Source of the DNA: Dolichospermum sp. LEGE 00240
GTDB taxonomy: Bacteria > Cyanobacteriota > Cyanobacteriia > Cyanobacteriales > Nostocaceae
Assembly: GCF_015207875.1 (NCBI RefSeq)
Contig: NZ_JADEVZ010000003.1
Coordinates: 1 to 64,000 of the forward strand
Length of the DNA: 64,000 bases
Direction: 5' to 3'
A model generated the notes under the pieces. The model was not told the DNA's origin and ran no database searches. It was given only the letters and a program-made list of their open reading frames with translations. This document shows, piece after piece, positions 14,837-23,705 of this stretch. The position numbers were made by a program, and so were the translations under genes. The stretch's first letter is position 1. Each line of letters opens with the position of its first letter.

Positions 14837-17800
14837 ATGCCTAACCTTACCGACATCCCCGGAATCTCCCAAATTTGGACACGCACAAAAGGCGACCCTC
14901 GCATTAAAATTGCTATCCTTGATGGTGCTGCTGATTTAGAACGCAGTTGTTTTCAAGGGGCAAAATTTAGTCAATTTAAACCCTACTGGTCAGAAGATAT
15001 TGAACTCAACGAAGAATACTATTATTATCTCAATTTATCTTTAGATTTTAACAAAGAACAAAAAGACAAAAAAGACGACCCCGACCACGATAAAGAAGAA
15101 TCAAAAAAAGAACAAGAGGCATTTTTTGCACCTTTCCCTCCAGCTATTAGACAACGCATTGAATTATCCAGTCATGCTACTCACATTTCTAGCACTATCT
15201 TAGGGCAACACGGCACACCCGCCCCTGGTATTGCCCCTTTATGTACAGCATTAAATATTCCCATTTCCTTCGCAGGTGATGATTTTATTTCCCCCGTCAA
15301 CCTTACTCATGCTATTAATACGGCTTTGAAATGGGGAGCAAATCTGATTCATATTGCTGCTTGTCACCCCACCCAAACCGGAGTAGCACCAGATTTATTT
15401 GCCCGTGCGGTCAAACAATGCCAAGATAATAATATGTTAATTGTTGCCCCAGGTGGTAATGATAAAGGTGAATGTTGGTGTATTCCCTCTATTCTTCCTG
15501 GTGTGATTACAGTGGGTGCAATGCGAGATGATGGCCAACCGTTTAAATTTAGTAATTATGGCGGAGAATATCAACATAAAGGCGTAATGGCTAACGGTGA
15601 AAACATTTTAGGCGCGCAACCGGGAACAGAAGAACCTATCAAAGAAAAAGGGACTAGTTGCGCTGCACCTATTGTCACAGGTATTTCTGCCTTATTAATG
15701 AGTCTGCAATTGCAACGAGGAGAACAACCTAACGCCGAAGCAGTGCGGGAAGCGATTTTAAATAGTGCTATTCCCTGTAACCCCGAAGAAGTGGAAGAAC
15801 CTGAACGCTGTTTATTAGGTAAGTTGAATATTCCTGGAGCGTTTGAGTTATTGACGGGAGAAACGTTAGAACCTCACCCCCAACCCCTCTCCTACGAGGA
15901 GAGGGGAGTAAGAATCTCTCGTATCTCTCGTTCCCAGGTTCTACCTGGGAATGCGACATTAGAGGCTCTGCCTCTCACTATATCTTCAGGCAGAGCCTTA
16001 GAGACAGCATTCCCAGCCGGAGACTGGGAACGAGAAACATATCCAGAAATAACTCCTCCAAAAAATATCAGCCCTGTCACAACAGAATTGATATTCCAAA
16101 ACCGTATTCTTAATGAAAGATATGCTTTAGCATCAGAAGCATTTCATGGCTCTTTCTCTAGTGTTTATCCTGCTATTGATTTGTATAATTCTTACGATCA
16201 AGTTGCTGTAAAGCTCTTTGAGCTTCAACAAAATTGCCAAGAAATTAATCGGAATGATTTTATTTGGATAAATTTACAAAATTTGCAAGATTTTAAGAAG
16301 GTACAGACTGAATCAATCCGTCATGAAAAACAAGCTCTGAGTGAATTACAGCATCCGAGAATTATTACCTTGCTAGATAGTGGTATTGATCGGGATACAG
16401 ATTATGAATTTCACGTTTTTGAATGGATGGAGAAAACTTTAGAAAAACATTTAGAAGAACTCCCTTTCATAGATTGGAATTATTTCTACAATCATATAGG
16501 ATTACCTATACTTGAAGGTTTAGCTTTTTGTCATTACCATCATTATATTCACTACGATATTCACCCAAGTAATATTTTGATAAATAGTGAGGGTCAGGTT
16601 AAGATTGCTGATTTTGGCGTGGCAAAAAAGCTAAATGAAGAATTTTCCATTTCTAATCCTTTCAATCAAATTAGAAGAGTTAATTACACTCCTCCTGAAA
16701 TATCTGAAGGTATATTTAGCTATAGCATAGATAACTTTAGCTTTGGTGTCCTTATTCTTGACTGTTTAACAGATATAGCAATATTAAATTATGAGGATAT
16801 TATTGAAGCATTACAAAAACTAAATGCCCCTGCTACAGTTAAAAAACTGATTGCAACTACAGTTTCCCTTGACCTAGAAAAAAGACCAGCTACAGCAGGA
16901 ATTTTATTATCAAAATTCCAAGCAATTCAGCAAGTAAATACAAGTACATTCCCGGTTAAGGAATCTGAAAAAATCCTTAATTCAGCAGTAAGTGCTTCTA
17001 CTCCTTTAACTTTGATTTCTTCAGATTTAGTCATAGAAAATCTATCTCACACCACAAAAGGCATTACCCCTAGTGCCGCTTCTAAATTGGTATATGCTTT
17101 AGGAACAATTGGTTATGATTTTGGTAATGAAGCCAGAAGGGACACCTTTAAACAATTAATGCCAGCAGTGAATATGGACGGGGCAATTATTCCTGCTAAT
17201 CCCTATGATAGCCGGCAAATGGTGAATTATCTATCAGAAAATCCCGCCGAAGCTAAACCTTTAATTTGGACTCTCAACCAAGAACTAACTCCTATTTATG
17301 CTTTAGAACCTGTGAGCGGTTTTGCCGCAGATATCTATGAAACTCTCATTTTAATGTTAGAGGGACAAATTCAACCAGAAAACAGTGATGATTTTGTGGA
17401 ACGGGTAAGTATACCTGCAAGGTTAACAGATAGAACTGTGGAGTTATTTTCTGGTCAAGTTGTGCCTGTAATTAGTCTAACTAATACTAGGGGAATGTAT
17501 GGCTGGAAAGTCAACAGTTTAGTAGATGCAGCTTTGCAAACTGTAATTACGGGAGAAACTGCACCAGCCCAAGAAATAGCTATGAGAAAGGCTTTGAGTA
17601 GTTTCTTAAGTCGAGTATACTATGATTTGCAAAATTTAGGACAATTGGCAAAAGATCGAGCGTTAAATTTTTCTGTAACTAATGCTTTTCAAGCCGCTTC
17701 TAGTTTTTCTCAAGCTATTTCTACAGGGATGCAGCTTGATAGTATTGAAGTAGAAAAAAGTCCTTTTTGCAGAATTAATAGTGATTGTTGGGATGTGAAA

Positions 17801-17923
17801 TTAAAGTTTTTTGACCCAGAAAATGGAAGCAGGGCTAAAAAGGTGTTTTTGTTTACCATTGATGTTAGTGACAGAATTCCTGTGACTTTAGGTCATGTCC
17901 GCTCTTGGTCTGTGCGGAAATAA
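14837..17923 (+). CDS. Fusion of S8 protease, Ser/Thr protein kinase and PatA/PatG C-terminal domain (PatG-type macrocyclase candidate)
   Basis: 1028 residues. S8 domain, about 1-335: Asp29, His113 (SSHATHIS), Asn208 and Ser274 (GTSCAAP) all present. The Asp-His gap is 84 residues against 35 in the PatA-type paralogue; the extra 50 or so residues sit where PatG macrocyclases carry their capping helices. Residues about 347-399 are encoded by dispersed repeats read in frame. Residues about 420-700 are a eukaryotic-type kinase: Lys459 in VAVKLF, HYDIHPSN at 572-579 (Lys of HRDxKxxN replaced by His), DFG at 592-594, PPE after it. Residues about 745-1028 repeat the PatA/PatG C-terminal domain and align closely with the paralogue. 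There is no signal peptide. I infer that it cleaves the follower and cyclises the precursors; the kinase is not part of known cyanobactin proteases as I remember them. Confidence 0.8.
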   Translation: MPNLTDIPGISQIWTRTKGDPRIKIAILDGAADLERSCFQGAKFSQFKPYWSEDIELNEEYYYYLNLSLDFNKEQKDKKDDPDHDKEESKKEQEAFFAPFPPAIRQRIELSSHATHISSTILGQHGTPAPGIAPLCTALNIPISFAGDDFISPVNLTHAINTALKWGANLIHIAACHPTQTGVAPDLFARAVKQCQDNNMLIVAPGGNDKGECWCIPSILPGVITVGAMRDDGQPFKFSNYGGEYQHKGVMANGENILGAQPGTEEPIKEKGTSCAAPIVTGISALLMSLQLQRGEQPNAEAVREAILNSAIPCNPEEVEEPERCLLGKLNIPGAFELLTGETLEPHPQPLSYEERGVRISRISRSQVLPGNATLEALPLTISSGRALETAFPAGDWERETYPEITPPKNISPVTTELIFQNRILNERYALASEAFHGSFSSVYPAIDLYNSYDQVAVKLFELQQNCQEINRNDFIWINLQNLQDFKKVQTESIRHEKQALSELQHPRIITLLDSGIDRDTDYEFHVFEWMEKTLEKHLEELPFIDWNYFYNHIGLPILEGLAFCHYHHYIHYDIHPSNILINSEGQVKIADFGVAKKLNEEFSISNPFNQIRRVNYTPPEISEGIFSYSIDNFSFGVLILDCLTDIAILNYEDIIEALQKLNAPATVKKLIATTVSLDLEKRPATAGILLSKFQAIQQVNTSTFPVKESEKILNSAVSASTPLTLISSDLVIENLSHTTKGITPSAASKLVYALGTIGYDFGNEARRDTFKQLMPAVNMDGAIIPANPYDSRQMVNYLSENPAEAKPLIWTLNQELTPIYALEPVSGFAADIYETLILMLEGQIQPENSDDFVERVSIPARLTDRTVELFSGQVVPVISLTNTRGMYGWKVNSLVDAALQTVITGETAPAQEIAMRKALSSFLSRVYYDLQNLGQLAKDRALNFSVTNAFQAASSFSQAISTGMQLDSIEVEKSPFCRINSDCWDVKLKFFDPENGSRAKKVFLFTIDVSDRIPVTLGHVRSWSVRK
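15871..16034. repeat. Two dispersed intergenic repeats lying inside a coding region
   Basis: 15871-15908 is the CCCCTCTCCTACGAGGAGAGGGG hairpin also seen near 10495. 15927-16034 is a 108-bp CTCGTTCCCA...TGGGAACGAG element, like the one at 8020-8126. Both are read through in frame by the protease-kinase gene and add about 50 residues between the protease and kinase domains. Confidence 0.8.
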
Positions 17924-17940
17924 GCACGTAGTCTATACTC

Positions 17941-18232
17941 TGATCCAGATTTATTATCGAGTTCTCCCAGTCGCCGTCGCCGCATAGCTTCTGGTTCTGG
18001 GTACAGAGAAGCGGATGTGAGTAAACTGGTGGCAGATTTCCAGAAAATGCGATCGCTCATGCAGCAAATGGGACAAGGTGGCATCCCCGGTATGCCAGGA
18101 ATGTTTGGTGGTGGTAATCCCTTAGCCGCAGGTGGTAATCGCCCCTCAGCCGGCTGGCGTGGCTACCCCGGTGGCGCACCACCAGCGAAGAAAAAGAAAG
18201 AGAAAAAGAAAAAAGGTTTTGGGACTCTTTAG
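17941..18232 (+). pseudogene. Duplicated 3' end of ffh
   Basis: The 292 bases correspond to the last 97 codons of ffh (6421-6711), at roughly 90 percent identity by eye, and keep the frame, the Lys-rich tail and the stop. Many differences are in third codon positions, as between two functional alleles that diverged before duplication. There is no N or G domain, so it cannot work as SRP protein. An internal ATG could give a 71-residue peptide, but I consider it a fragment. It is joined to the protease gene end through GCACGTAGTCTAT. Confidence 0.85.
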
Positions 18233-18404
18233 AATTTAAGCACAAAATCCCGGATTTCTTCCATAAATTCGGGATTTGCCAAATGCAATAATTATGGTGT
18301 TTGTTCAGGGTCTATCGCAAATCACTATAATTGTTAATATATTCATCAGTGCCACTGCTTGTGTTCAAAACTTTATTTACCTTTGGTAAAATGGAGATTC
18401 AGAT

Positions 18405-19034
18405 ATGGTACAGCAACTTATACCACCAGAAATCAAACCAGAAATCATCTACCCTGATAGTGATGGCAACCCTATGTCTGATAATACTAAACAATATGAA
18501 TGGATTGTTAAAATTAAGGAAAATTTAGAAATATTATTCGCCCCAAACAATGATGTATTTATAGCTGGTGATTTACTTTGGTATCCTGTAGAAGGAAGTG
18601 TAAAAACCCGACAAGCACCTGATGTCATGGTAGTGTTTGGAAGACCCAAAGGTGATAGAGGTTCTTATAAACAATGGCAAGAAAATAATATTCCTCCCCA
18701 AGTGGTATTTGAAATCCTATCTCCGGGAAATAGCACCAAAGAAATGACCAAAAAAATCCTCTTTTATCAGCGTTATGGGGTAGAAGAGTATTATATATAC
18801 AATCCAGACACAATTGAATTAACAGGATTTATTCTTGAACAAGAATGTTTAGAGGCAATTGAGGATATTAATAATTGGGTCAGCCCGCGTTTAGACATAC
18901 GTTTTAAACTCACAGCAGATAACTTAGAAATTTATTATCCTCATGGCGCTAAGTTTCTCACATCTGTGGAATTAAATCAACGTGTCGAACAAGAACAACA
19001 ACGTGCCGACCAGGAACAACAACGTGCCGACTAG
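18405..19034 (+). CDS. Uma2-family (DUF820) putative endonuclease, coiled-coil tail cut by a TAG
   Basis: 209 residues up to the stop. The Uma2 core (PD-(D/E)XK superfamily) is complete: APDVMVVFG, VVFEILSPGNSTKEM with Glu, KILFYQRYGVEEYYIYNP. It ends in a repeated EQEQQRAD coiled coil. A TAG at 19032-19034 interrupts that coil. The frame then continues without loss (EQKRAEQEKQRAEQEYKNYQDL) to a TGA at 19143-19145, as in full-length relatives. So the core is intact but the tail has a nonsense mutation. The biological role of Uma2 proteins is unsettled; they are very numerous in cyanobacteria. Confidence 0.8.
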   Translation: MVQQLIPPEIKPEIIYPDSDGNPMSDNTKQYEWIVKIKENLEILFAPNNDVFIAGDLLWYPVEGSVKTRQAPDVMVVFGRPKGDRGSYKQWQENNIPPQVVFEILSPGNSTKEMTKKILFYQRYGVEEYYIYNPDTIELTGFILEQECLEAIEDINNWVSPRLDIRFKLTADNLEIYYPHGAKFLTSVELNQRVEQEQQRADQEQQRAD

Positions 19035-19145
19035 GAACAAAAACGTGCTGAACAAGAAAAACAACGTGCTGAACAAGAATACAAAAATTATCAAGACCTA
19101 TTAGCAAAATTAGCAGCTAAAGGTATTGATATCAATAATCTGTGA

Positions 19146-19612
19146 CATACTCCACACACTCCCTTTCAGGTGAGTGTGGGCAACGAGCGCGACTCTTCTA
19201 TGAAGACATTAACTGAGCTTTAGGACCGTCTAAAAAGGTGTTTTTGTTTACTATTGATGTTAGTGACAGAATTCCTGTGATTTTAGGTCAAGTTCGCTCT
19301 TGGTCTGTGCGGAAATAAGCACGTAGTCTATGCTCTGATCAATAATTTATCAAAATTGTTTATAATGAGTTAGTGCAGGTAATGGAGGAAAGATTGAGGT
19401 ACTACAACTGTTTTATCCCGAAACGACGGGAACAGGGAATGAAGAGAATATCTTTCCAACTGACAACTAAACTAATAGCCATTCACGGCTAGAAAGTGCT
19501 AAAATTAGCATTTCAGTGTTGGAAGTTGTGAAGGCGGGTATAATATCCCCATCACTTCCCTATCAATCAGTTACAAACTCACTCACTAGGAACAGGAGAA
19601 ACAGTTGTCAAC
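19146..19612. other. Decayed copies of protease and ffh segments before rpsP
   Basis: 19231-19320 repeats the last 28 codons of the protease-kinase gene and its stop (compare 17838-17927). GCACGTAGTCTATGCTCTGATC follows, as after the real gene. From about 19336 come scraps of ffh matching codons around 71-90 and then a later block (GAGGTACTACAACTG, compare 6098). 19150-19180 has a CCACAC...GTGTGG hairpin. The rpsP promoter must lie between about 19440 and 19580; a ribosome binding site GGAGAAA precedes the ATG. Confidence 0.7.
19231..19430 (+). pseudogene. Remnant: protease 3' end joined to an internally deleted ffh fragment
   Basis: The first 90 bases match the end of the gene at 14837-17923. 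The next 50 match ffh from the RPDQQFIKIVYDELV region, and then the match jumps to the EALQPFYPER region. Frames are broken. The junction GCACGTAGTCTAT is the same as at 17928, showing that the two copies descend from one arrangement and then lost different parts. Confidence 0.7.
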
Positions 19613-19873
19613 ATGATCAAATTGCGTTTAAAAAGATTTGGCAAAAAGCGCGAAGCAAGTTACCGGATTGTTGCTATTAACAATCTTGCCCGTCGTGACG
19701 GTCGCCCCCTAGAAGAACTAGGATTTTATAACCCCAGAACTGATGAAGTAAAATTAGATATTCCTGGTATTGTTAAGCGACTGCAACAAGGCGCTCAACC
19801 TACCGATACAGTTCGTCGTATCCTCGTAAAAGCTAACGTTTTTGAACAGGTCAGTGCAACAGCCGCATCATAG
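19613..19873 (+). CDS. rpsP: 30S ribosomal protein S16
   Basis: 86 residues: [37 protein letters not shown], and the end [17 protein letters not shown], all characteristic of bS16. It binds 16S rRNA early in 30S assembly. GGAGAAA lies 12-18 bases before the ATG. The next gene (KH protein) begins in the last codons of rpsP, so the two are translationally coupled. Length is normal for cyanobacteria. Confidence 0.97.
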   Translation: MIKLRLKRFGKKREASYRIVAINNLARRDGRPLEELGFYNPRTDEVKLDIPGIVKRLQQGAQPTDTVRRILVKANVFEQVSATAAS

Positions 19874-20267
19874 TCTTGAGATTAAATCCCTAACAACCAA
19901 TCCCAATTATGTGGGGCTGGTGAAGTTTCTTGTGCAACCGTTTTTAGAATCTCCAGAATCTTTAAGCGTTGATTGTGAAATGTCTCAAACCCTCAAGCGG
20001 GCTTGGGTTCGCATTGCTTTTAACAGCATAGATAAAGAAAAAGTGTTTGGTCGGGGGGGACGAAATATCCAGGCAATTCGCACTGTAATTTCCGCAGCAG
20101 CAGAACTAGCTGGGCAATCAGTATACCTGGATATTTACGGCGGCAGTTCCCACAGTCGAGATAGTATGTCTTTTGATGAAGACCAGGAAGAGCGGATACT
20201 ACCACCCAAGTCGAAAGAAAGAGAGAGCAATATTCCCAAACCTGTTGTTAAACCACGTTTACGCTAG
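19842..20267 (+). CDS. KH-domain RNA-binding protein (KhpA/YlqC family)
   Basis: The recognisable domain runs from [15 protein letters not shown] to YLDIYGGSS, with the KH loop as [12 protein letters not shown] polar tail of about 35 residues follows. Family members bind RNA with low sequence specificity and commonly follow rpsP. The start is uncertain: there is no ATG upstream of the domain in this frame. Candidates are TTG 19842, GTG 19854 (both inside rpsP) or a later GTG. Comparison with relatives, which have 15-20 residues before PNYVGL, favours one of the starts overlapping rpsP. Confidence 0.85.
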   Translation: MNRSVQQPHHSLEIKSLTTNPNYVGLVKFLVQPFLESPESLSVDCEMSQTLKRAWVRIAFNSIDKEKVFGRGGRNIQAIRTVISAAAELAGQSVYLDIYGGSSHSRDSMSFDEDQEERILPPKSKERESNIPKPVVKPRLR

Positions 20268-20634
<367 letters not shown>

Positions 20635-21588
20635 ATGGCAGATGATTCCATAATTCAACTGCCTAGTATGTCCAGTGCGATCGCTCTAGCTGGTTATGGT
20701 GAGGCAAATATCAAGTTTTTATCACAACAAACAGGGGCTAACTTAGTTCTACGGGGACAAGAATTATTAATTTCGGGAACACCTAAACAAGTAGAATTAG
20801 CAAAGCGATTAGTGCGATCGCTCGAAAATTTGTGGAGTAAAGGTAATAATATCTCTAGCGCCGATATTCTCACAGCCCGTCAAGCCCTCGATACAAATAC
20901 AGAAGACCAACTCCAAGACCTACAACGGGATATCCTCGCCAAAACTCGCCGGGGTTTTGAAATTCGCGCCAAAACCTTTCACCAACGCCAATATATAGAC
21001 GCACTTCGTAGACGTGATTTAACCTTTTGTATTGGTCCTGCGGGAACAGGGAAAACCTATCTCGCTGTAGTTATGGCAGTCCAAGCCCTACTCAGCAATC
21101 AATTTGAACGACTGATTTTAACCCGTCCCGCAGTCGAAGCAGGAGAAAAACTCGGCTTTTTACCAGGAGACCTACAGCAAAAAGTCAACCCCTATTTACG
21201 TCCCCTGTATGATGCCATAAATGAATTCATAGACCCCGAAAAAGTCCCCAACCTAATCGAACGGGAAATCATCGAAGTCGCACCACTAGCTTATATGCGA
21301 GGACGGACATTAAATAACGCCTTTATCATCGTTGACGAAGCCCAAAATACCACACCAGCGCAAATGAAAATGGTTTTAACCCGATTGGGTTTTAACTCCC
21401 GCATGGTAATCACAGGTGACATCACCCAAACCGATTTACCACCCCATCAAAAATCAGGTTTAGATGTAGCCTTACAGATTCTCAGAAATGTAGAAGGAAT
21501 CGCCATTTGCGAATTTTCTCAAAAAGACGTTGTTCGTCATCCTTTAGTACAGCGGATTGTTGCTGCCTATGAAAAATACGAAACGTAG
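20635..21588 (+). CDS. phoH: PhoH-family ATPase
   Basis: 317 residues. An N-terminal KH-like part (YGEANIKFLSQQTGANLVLRGQELLISG) precedes the PhoH ATPase. The Walker A is GPAGTGKTYLA, the Walker B area is AFIIVDEAQNTTP, and the sensor region reads RMVITGDITQTDLP. The family is linked to RNA metabolism and stress; the precise substrate is not settled. It sits after rpsP-KH, an order common in cyanobacteria. The ATG is well defined. Confidence 0.93.
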   Translation: MADDSIIQLPSMSSAIALAGYGEANIKFLSQQTGANLVLRGQELLISGTPKQVELAKRLVRSLENLWSKGNNISSADILTARQALDTNTEDQLQDLQRDILAKTRRGFEIRAKTFHQRQYIDALRRRDLTFCIGPAGTGKTYLAVVMAVQALLSNQFERLILTRPAVEAGEKLGFLPGDLQQKVNPYLRPLYDAINEFIDPEKVPNLIEREIIEVAPLAYMRGRTLNNAFIIVDEAQNTTPAQMKMVLTRLGFNSRMVITGDITQTDLPPHQKSGLDVALQILRNVEGIAICEFSQKDVVRHPLVQRIVAAYEKYET

Positions 21589-21688
21589 GGGCGCAGGGTC
21601 TGCGCCCTCTTGCCTTCTGGATTGTATTACATCCAAAAAAACGCTATAAATCTGAAATTGAACACTAACAACTAAAAAATCAACACAT

Positions 21689-22096
21689 ATGAGTACAACA
21701 TTGAAAGAATTTTTGGAAGCTTGTGAAACCTTGGGAACTTTGCGCTTAATTGTCACCAGTAGCGCCGCTGTTTTAGAAGCTAGAGGAAAAATAGAAAAAC
21801 TATTTTACGCCGAATTACCAAAAGGTAAATATGCGAATATGCACACCGAAGGCTTTGAATTTCATTTGAATATGGATATGATTCAAAAAGTGAAATTTGA
21901 AACAGGTGAAGCCAAAAGAGGAAATTTTACAACCTATGCAATTCGGTTTTTAGATGCAGAAGAAAAACCTGCATTAAGCCTCTTTTTACAATGGGGTAAA
22001 CCCGGAGAATACGAACCAGGACAAGTAGAAGCTTGGCAACTTTTAAAGGGAAAATATGGCGAAATTTGGCAACCTTTAGCCCTAGAAGCCTTGTAA
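21689..22096 (+). CDS. ChuX/HutX-like heme utilisation family protein
   Basis: 135 residues with the layout of the single-domain HutX/ChuX fold: a helical start (LKEFLEACETLGTLRLI), EGFEFHLNMDMIQKVKFE, then FLDAEEKPALSLFLQWGKPGEYEPGQVEAWQ. The family binds heme or heme-like ligands. No heme transporter genes are next to it, so its role here is open. The 33-bp palindrome lies 14 bases after the stop and may aid termination. Confidence 0.65.
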   Translation: MSTTLKEFLEACETLGTLRLIVTSSAAVLEARGKIEKLFYAELPKGKYANMHTEGFEFHLNMDMIQKVKFETGEAKRGNFTTYAIRFLDAEEKPALSLFLQWGKPGEYEPGQVEAWQLLKGKYGEIWQPLALEAL

Positions 22097-22109
22097 TTTC
22101 GTAAGCTTC

Positions 22110-22142
22110 AGATCCCCGACTTTTCAAAGAAGTCGGGGATCT
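22110..22142. repeat. 33-bp palindrome, AGATCCCCGACTTCT family
   Basis: Third near-perfect copy (one mismatch: CTTTT for CTTCT), again placed in the gap after a gene stop. Followed by an A/T-rich stretch. Confidence 0.8.
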
Positions 22143-22172
22143 TTAAATAAATTTAAATTTTAATTATTGAAT

Positions 22173-22973
22173 ATGTTGATGAAAATAATTGTTAGTTTTT
22201 GCTTAATGCTTTTATTATTCTTAGGAAATAACGAGGCACAAGCTGGAGAATTAGCAGAACATTTAGCCAAATTCCCCCAATGGGAAAAATTAACATCGGT
22301 CAAACCAGCCAAAGGAGATTTAGTTTACCCTGACTGGATAGCTGGGACTTGGAAAGTTACCAGCACATTAGTAGATTTAGCCGTACCTTTAGCACCGGAT
22401 ATAGTCACACCAGGCTTTGAAGGTAATCGCAGTCAATTAAATCAACCAATTAGTTTTTTAGTGAAATTCATTAAAGTTAAACCAACTAATTCTGGGTTTA
22501 AAATTTTTGGTAACTTTTCAAAGCAACCATCAATATTAGTCGCTGACAGAGAATTTAATAGTTTAAATTTATCCAGAGCCTATTTAGGCGATGAGGCTGT
22601 ATTATCATCCAAAGTAGATCCTCAATCTCCCAATCGGCAAATTACATTTTTGCGGGGTGAACGCCAATTAATATCCATTATCAGCGATCGCGCCACCGAA
22701 ACAACAGCCGATAATCAATTCATCACCACAGAAGTTTTCCAACAATTATTTAAAGGCAGTTCTCGTCCATATTTGAATACTGTAGAATCAACCACAGCCT
22801 ATCAAAAACTCTCCACACCCTCTCCAGCCATTACCGCAGATCAAGTAACCGCCGTCTACCTTTCACCCCAAGATCCCGATTATTTTACCGCAGGTTCTCG
22901 ACCAGTGGCATTATATCGGTATCGCCTAGAATTTGTCCCCCCCAAGCTGAACCTGGTAAATGGCACGAACTAA
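22173..22973 (+). CDS. DUF6816-type protein, exported (thylakoid lumen candidate)
   Basis: 266 residues from the ATG at 22173; a TTG six bases upstream is also in frame. Signal peptide: MLMKIIVSFCLMLLLFLG followed by an AxA-like site (EAQAGE). The mature part has YPDWIAGTWKVTSTLVDLAVPLAPDIVTPGFEGNR and ends around ALYRYRLEFVP, which I recall as a conserved cyanobacterial and plastid protein of unknown function (DUF6816), predicted luminal. No neighbours suggest a pathway. Confidence 0.65.
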   Translation: MLMKIIVSFCLMLLLFLGNNEAQAGELAEHLAKFPQWEKLTSVKPAKGDLVYPDWIAGTWKVTSTLVDLAVPLAPDIVTPGFEGNRSQLNQPISFLVKFIKVKPTNSGFKIFGNFSKQPSILVADREFNSLNLSRAYLGDEAVLSSKVDPQSPNRQITFLRGERQLISIISDRATETTADNQFITTEVFQQLFKGSSRPYLNTVESTTAYQKLSTPSPAITADQVTAVYLSPQDPDYFTAGSRPVALYRYRLEFVPPKLNLVNGTN

Positions 22974-23094
22974 TGGCGTAAACCTCGGAAACTGGCTGGG
23001 AGTAAAGGATTTAGACGTTATCAAAAAATATTTTCTCTAACCCCTTGCTAAATCTAGAGAGTGCTGCTATTATGGTTAAGCGTGGGAAACAAAC

Positions 23095-23177
23095 GGGTCG
23101 ATGTCCGAGTGGTTAATGGAGACGGACTGTAAATCCGTTGGTTTACGCCTACGCTGGTTCAAATCCAGCTCGGCCCA
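23095..23177 (+). tRNA. tRNA-Tyr (GTA)
   Basis: Acceptor arm GGGTCGA pairs with TCGGCCC (one G-U pair), with discriminator A at 23177. Anticodon loop CTGTAAA gives anticodon GTA at 23129-23131. A long variable arm is present (TGGTTTACGCCTACGCTGG), as in bacterial tRNA-Tyr. CCA is not encoded. Confidence 0.95.
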
Positions 23178-23259
23178 TATCCTACAAAGATTAAGAATTT
23201 AAATGCTGTCCGCTTGTCTGTGGTACAGCATTATAAATCTTAACTATGTTTTAGATTCC

Positions 23260-23331
23260 GCCCGTGTGGCTCAGTGGTAGAGCACACCCTTGGTAAGGGT
23301 GAGGTCACGAGTTCAATCCTCGTCACGGGCT
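23260..23331 (+). tRNA. tRNA-Thr (GGT)
   Basis: Acceptor GCCCGTG pairs with CACGGGC. Anticodon stem CACCC/GGGTG closes the loop TTGGTAA, giving anticodon GGT. TTC in the T loop is normal. It follows tRNA-Tyr by 82 bases, a common cyanobacterial pair. CCA is not encoded; T-rich DNA follows. Confidence 0.95.
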
Positions 23332-23705
23332 TTTTGTAATGACGAAAAATCAATAATTTCTGGTAACTTGCATAGGTTGGCTCTACTCTACCAGTATTTC
23401 ATTACAGATGGGAACTTGCATAATAGAAATACCTTATTTTGTTTATCATAAGCTAATAGGACTTACGCATTGACAGAATTAACCAAATATGAGGCATGGG
23501 TTTCAGGCATTTAAATGTAATTTTTCGCTGATTTTTAGGCGAACTGCTTACAGCAGCGGTTCGCTATCTCTATTTATATAAACTTCAGCCCCAAAAGCCT
23601 GAAACAACCAAATATCGTTCATACATGATGATGGTTAATTTGTACAGTGCGTAAGTCCTAAATAAGATAATTTACATCAAAACACCTGTTACAATTAATA
23701 GCATT
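23332..23705. other. 374-bp intergenic stretch holding a complete MITE-like element
   Basis: Apart from the 204-bp element at 23457-23660 there is only A/T-rich DNA. I looked for a fluoride riboswitch before the fluoride channel gene and saw none. Confidence 0.6.
23457..23660. repeat. 204-bp MITE-like element with TAGGACTTACGCA ends
   Basis: It starts TAGGACTTACGCA and ends TGCGTAAGTCCTA (13-bp perfect terminal repeats). The interior has GAACTGCTTACAGCAGCGGTTCGC-like hairpins. A 203-bp relative lies at 56726-56928 in opposite orientation and a decayed one starts at 36955. There is no coding capacity. Confidence 0.85.

Noticed and set aside
23661-23705. Fluoride riboswitch in front of crcB
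   Set aside because: The gap between the element and the ATG is too short and lacks the GGNGAUGG-type motif.
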